Shown here one piece after another: positions 5,393 to 7,884 of a stretch of DNA of 7,884 nucleotides; within the stretch, counting starts at the first letter, position 1, and the number at the start of each line of letters is the position of its first letter. The position numbers were made by a program, and so were the translations under genes. This stretch comes from an uncultured Porphyromonadaceae bacterium (GTDB lineage: Bacteria; Bacteroidota; Bacteroidia; Bacteroidales; CAMTPD01): NCBI GenBank assembly GCA_947074265.1, contig CAMTPD010000046.1, positions 1-7,884 of the forward strand, read 5' to 3'. A model generated the notes under the pieces. That model did not search any database. It was given only the letters and a program-made list of their open reading frames with translations, and had not been told where the DNA came from.

Positions 5393-7732
5393 ATGAAGAA
5401 AATATACATCTCTGCTGCTCTTCTCGTTTCTATTTTTACGCAAACAAACGCGCAACGTGTAGGTTTGGTACTAAGTGGTGGTGGAGCAAAAGGAGCTGCG
5501 CATATAGGGGTAATTAAAGCATTAGAAGAAAACAACATTCCGATAGACTATGTTACCGGTACTTCAATCGGTGCTATTATTGGCAGTATGTACGCTATGG
5601 GCTACACAACAGATCAGATGCTTCAATTGATGGAATCAAAGGAGTTTGAATACTGGCAATCGGGTACGGTAGAAAATACATACAAGTATTACTTTAGAAA
5701 ATCGGACCAAACACCGGAGTTTTCTCACTTTTCGCTCAACTTTACCGATCCTTCCCAAATCAAAGCAAGTATCCTTCCGCAAAGTTTGATCAACCCGATT
5801 CAAATGAATCAGGCATTTATGGGACTATACGCACAAGCTACTGCTGCTTGTGGTGGTAACTTTAATAATTTGTTTGTTCCTTTTCGTTGCGTGGGCTCTG
5901 ATGTGTATAACAAGAAGGCTCTCATATTCGACGAAGGAAACTTGGGTGATGCCGTAAGAGCCTCTATGACCTTTCCTTTCTTCTTTAAACCCATATGGAA
6001 GGATAGTATCCCAATCTTTGACGGTGGTATCTACGATAATTTCCCTGTGGCTCCGATGCAAGATGCCTTTGATCCGGATATCATGATCGGTTCTATTGTT
6101 TCCGGTCTCGAAAATGCCATTACCGATGATCCGTATAATCAGCTCGAAAATATGATTATGCAAAAGACGGATTATGAATTGAAAGAATCGGAAGGCGTTG
6201 CTATCAAGTTTAAATTCTCGGATGTTTCGCTTCTCGACTTCCAAAAGGGTCGTGATTTGATGCAAATAGGATACGACTCTACAATTGCTTATATTGATAG
6301 CATCAAAGCGCGCATCGAAAGACGTGTAGAGCTAAAAGAGGTAGAAGCGCGACGCAAACGCTACAAAGCCGACCTACCTCCTCTTATCTTCCAAGATATT
6401 GAAATTAACGGAGTAAATGGACCTCAGAAGAAATACATCGAGAGTCAATTGCATAAAGATATCAACGGTGAGTTTACGATGGAAGAGTTTAAGCGTGCTT
6501 ACTTTAAGATGTTAGCAGACTCGAAGATCAAGGAAATTATGCCGACAGCACAGTTCGATTCTATAACGAACAACTTCAAACTAATTCTCGATGTGAAGAT
6601 TACCGATGAAGTGAATATTGCTTTTGGCGGTAATATTTCTTCGTTTCAAGCTAATCAACTTTTCTTAGGATTAGGTTATAAAAGTTTGAACCGCATAGCA
6701 GCCGACTTCAACCTAAACGGCCAGGTTGGTAATGCTTTTAGCGGAGGAATGCTTAATAGCCGTATCTATCTACAATCGAAGGTACCAATGTATCTTAACC
6801 TGCAATTGGTGTATTCTCTTTATAAGTATTATGAAGGAAAATCGTTGTTTTATGAAGATGTGTTGCCTTCGTTTATCAAAGACAAACAGGCTTACGGACG
6901 TATGTCGCTTGGCTTGCCGTTCTTAAATAGTGCCAAAGCCGAGATTGGTCTAGCTTATGGACGTATAACGGATTATTACTTCCAAACGCCAAATTTGTCG
7001 CTGGCCAACAAACAACACGATAAATCATATTATAATTTGTTTGTAGGATCAATTAGTCTTGAGCAAAACTCGCTCGACTTTCGTCAATACCCTACCCGAG
7101 GTAAACAAAGGCAATTGCTTGCGCAATATATTTTCGGAAACGAAAACTATGTGCCTGCCAATCCGGGTGTACAGCGTCCGAATAATGAAATCGGATCTAT
7201 CTTGCCGGAAAGCCAAAAACAAAGCTGGTTACAACTTAAAGGTCGTATCCTCGACTTCCATAAGGTTAGCAAACACTTTACGTTAGGTTATCAAGGGGAG
7301 TTGTTGCTTTCGGGCAAGAATCTTTTCTCGAATTATAGTGCTTCAATCATACAAGCTCCGGCCTTTACTCCTACTCCTCACAGCCGCATCTTTTTCAACG
7401 AAGCATTTCGTGCCAATCAGTATGCTGCAGCAGGGATTATTCCAATTGTGAACTTTAACAAGTATTTGCAATTACGTACCGAGGTGTATTGCTTTGCTCC
7501 CTTCTACGAAATCACGAAGGATATCATCAAAACCGACAATGGCTTGATAGATAAACCGCGTTATGGCAAACTTTTTTCAGACCTGCAATTTATGGCTGAA
7601 ACAGCGATAATATTCCAACTTCCGTTTGCTTCTATCAGCTTATATGCCAATGGATATAGTTATCCTTCGAAGAACTTTAACTTCGGTTTGAACATCGGTT
7701 ATCTCATCTTTAACCCTAAGTTGATAGAGTAA
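5393..7732 (+). CDS. Patatin-like phospholipase with POTRA and outer-membrane beta-barrel (type Vd-like)
   Basis: This 779-residue protein starts with a signal peptide (1-20, cleavage likely after TNA), so it is exported. The patatin domain (about 22-310) has the oxyanion loop SGGGAKG (28-34), the nucleophile motif GTSIG with Ser58, and DGG with Asp210, the complete Ser-Asp dyad of patatin lipases. A basic helix (about 300-325) leads to a POTRA-like segment (about 331-405). The rest (about 405-779) is a run of alternating, aromatic-rich strands typical of the BamA/Omp85 16-strand barrel. The order matches type Vd autotransporters such as PlpD of Pseudomonas and FplA of Fusobacterium, in which the lipase is displayed or released at the cell surface. 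It would hydrolyse acyl esters of phospholipids; the substrate is not visible. The last strand-like stretch FGLNIGYLIF is followed by six extra residues (NPKLIE). The start is set by the signal peptide. It appears monocistronic, between the htpG terminator and a tRNA promoter. Confidence 0.93.
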   Translation: MKKIYISAALLVSIFTQTNAQRVGLVLSGGGAKGAAHIGVIKALEENNIPIDYVTGTSIGAIIGSMYAMGYTTDQMLQLMESKEFEYWQSGTVENTYKYYFRKSDQTPEFSHFSLNFTDPSQIKASILPQSLINPIQMNQAFMGLYAQATAACGGNFNNLFVPFRCVGSDVYNKKALIFDEGNLGDAVRASMTFPFFFKPIWKDSIPIFDGGIYDNFPVAPMQDAFDPDIMIGSIVSGLENAITDDPYNQLENMIMQKTDYELKESEGVAIKFKFSDVSLLDFQKGRDLMQIGYDSTIAYIDSIKARIERRVELKEVEARRKRYKADLPPLIFQDIEINGVNGPQKKYIESQLHKDINGEFTMEEFKRAYFKMLADSKIKEIMPTAQFDSITNNFKLILDVKITDEVNIAFGGNISSFQANQLFLGLGYKSLNRIAADFNLNGQVGNAFSGGMLNSRIYLQSKVPMYLNLQLVYSLYKYYEGKSLFYEDVLPSFIKDKQAYGRMSLGLPFLNSAKAEIGLAYGRITDYYFQTPNLSLANKQHDKSYYNLFVGSISLEQNSLDFRQYPTRGKQRQLLAQYIFGNENYVPANPGVQRPNNEIGSILPESQKQSWLQLKGRILDFHKVSKHFTLGYQGELLLSGKNLFSNYSASIIQAPAFTPTPHSRIFFNEAFRANQYAAAGIIPIVNFNKYLQLRTEVYCFAPFYEITKDIIKTDNGLIDKPRYGKLFSDLQFMAETAIIFQLPFASISLYANGYSYPSKNFNFGLNIGYLIFNPKLIE

Positions 7733-7757
7733 TTTTTAGAAAAAAAATGTCGAAAAG

Positions 7758-7788
7758 TTTGCAGAATAGAAATTAATCTCTACCTTTG
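7758..7788 (+). promoter_or_regulatory. Promoter of the tRNA-Arg gene
   Basis: TTTG (7758-7761) and TACCTTTG (7781-7788) are separated by exactly 19 bases, a perfect match to the Bacteroidota primary-sigma promoter. It lies 42 bases before the mature tRNA 5' end and 26 bases after the patatin stop. It is the best promoter in the window and the strongest non-coding clue to the phylum. Confidence 0.88.
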
Positions 7789-7803
7789 CACTCGCAATAG
7801 AGA

Positions 7804-7821
7804 AACAACGAGAGTGTTGTT
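7804..7821 (+). other. Small hairpin in the pre-tRNA 5' leader
   Basis: AACAAC (7804-7809) and GTTGTT (7816-7821) form a perfect 6-bp stem with a 6-base loop, 8 bases before the tRNA. It lies within the expected 5' leader removed by RNase P. It has no T-run and is probably incidental or a leader structure. Confidence 0.35.
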
Positions 7822-7829
7822 AAAAGCAT

Positions 7830-7884
7830 GGCTTCGTAGCTCAACTGAATAGAGCATCTGACTACGGATCAGAAGGTTACAGGT
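7830..7884 (+). tRNA. tRNA-Arg (anticodon ACG), 3' end outside window
   Basis: The cloverleaf reads as acceptor 5' arm GGCTTCG (7830-7836), T8 A9, D stem GCTC/GAGC (7839-7842, 7852-7855), anticodon stem TCTGA/TCAGA (7857-7861, 7869-7873), loop CTACGGA with anticodon ACG (7864-7866), variable loop AGGTT, and T-stem 5' arm ACAGG (7879-7883). The window ends at T54. ACG, modified to ICG in bacteria, reads CGU, CGC and CGA arginine codons. The D loop AACTGAATA has G-A where G18-G19 is usual. The T loop and 3' acceptor arm are not visible. Confidence 0.95.

Noticed and set aside
5825..6265. 146-codon minus-strand frame inside the patatin gene
   Set aside because: It overlaps the conserved DGG region of the patatin domain on the other strand, and its translation looks like a random shadow.
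7730..7757. Terminator for the patatin gene
   Set aside because: Only TTTTT followed by an A-run is present after the stop; no GC-containing stem with a T-tract is seen, so no terminator is called.

Overview
The window looks like a piece of chromosome from a member of the Bacteroidota, most likely order Bacteroidales. This rests on protein resemblance (a ClpC with an acidic linker before its first AAA+ module, an HtpG with a coiled-coil insertion near its C-terminus, a patatin fused to an outer-membrane barrel) and on promoters of the Bacteroidota type. The clearest promoter is TTTG-N19-TACCTTTG in front of the tRNA. Base composition is moderately AT-rich. Genus cannot be named from what is visible.

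Layout: the first 117 bases are the N-terminal 39 codons of gyrA on the minus strand. A 280-base divergent intergenic region follows, then clpC (398-2617, plus), an AAA+ unfoldase that lacks the usual N-terminal Clp_N domain. clpC ends at a strong rho-independent terminator. The 496-base gap 2618-3113 holds no protein gene but is unusually structured. It contains a perfect TAnnTTTG box in the terminator T-tract, an 11-bp inverted repeat (2730/2963) around a palindrome-rich block with a 19-bp direct repeat, a second hairpin followed by six Ts, and three ATGnCAA motifs just before htpG. Together these could be a small structured RNA gene or a short palindromic repeat element.

htpG (3114-5168) encodes a 684-codon Hsp90 but is cut by a TAG at 3999-4001. 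The frame is otherwise intact on both sides and the site looks like a CAG (Gln) to TAG change. A GTG follows the stop immediately. htpG ends at a strong terminator. A monocistronic gene for a patatin-like phospholipase with POTRA and beta-barrel domains (5393-7732) follows behind its own promoter. The window closes with a tRNA-Arg(ACG) gene, cut off at the T loop.

Functionally, clpC and htpG are both protein quality-control genes and both depart from the usual form: one lacks its adaptor-binding domain, the other has a nonsense codon. They appear to be separately transcribed, since each has its own terminator. The patatin-barrel gene and the tRNA gene are separate units. The items most worth checking are the htpG stop codon and the structured clpC-htpG intergenic region.
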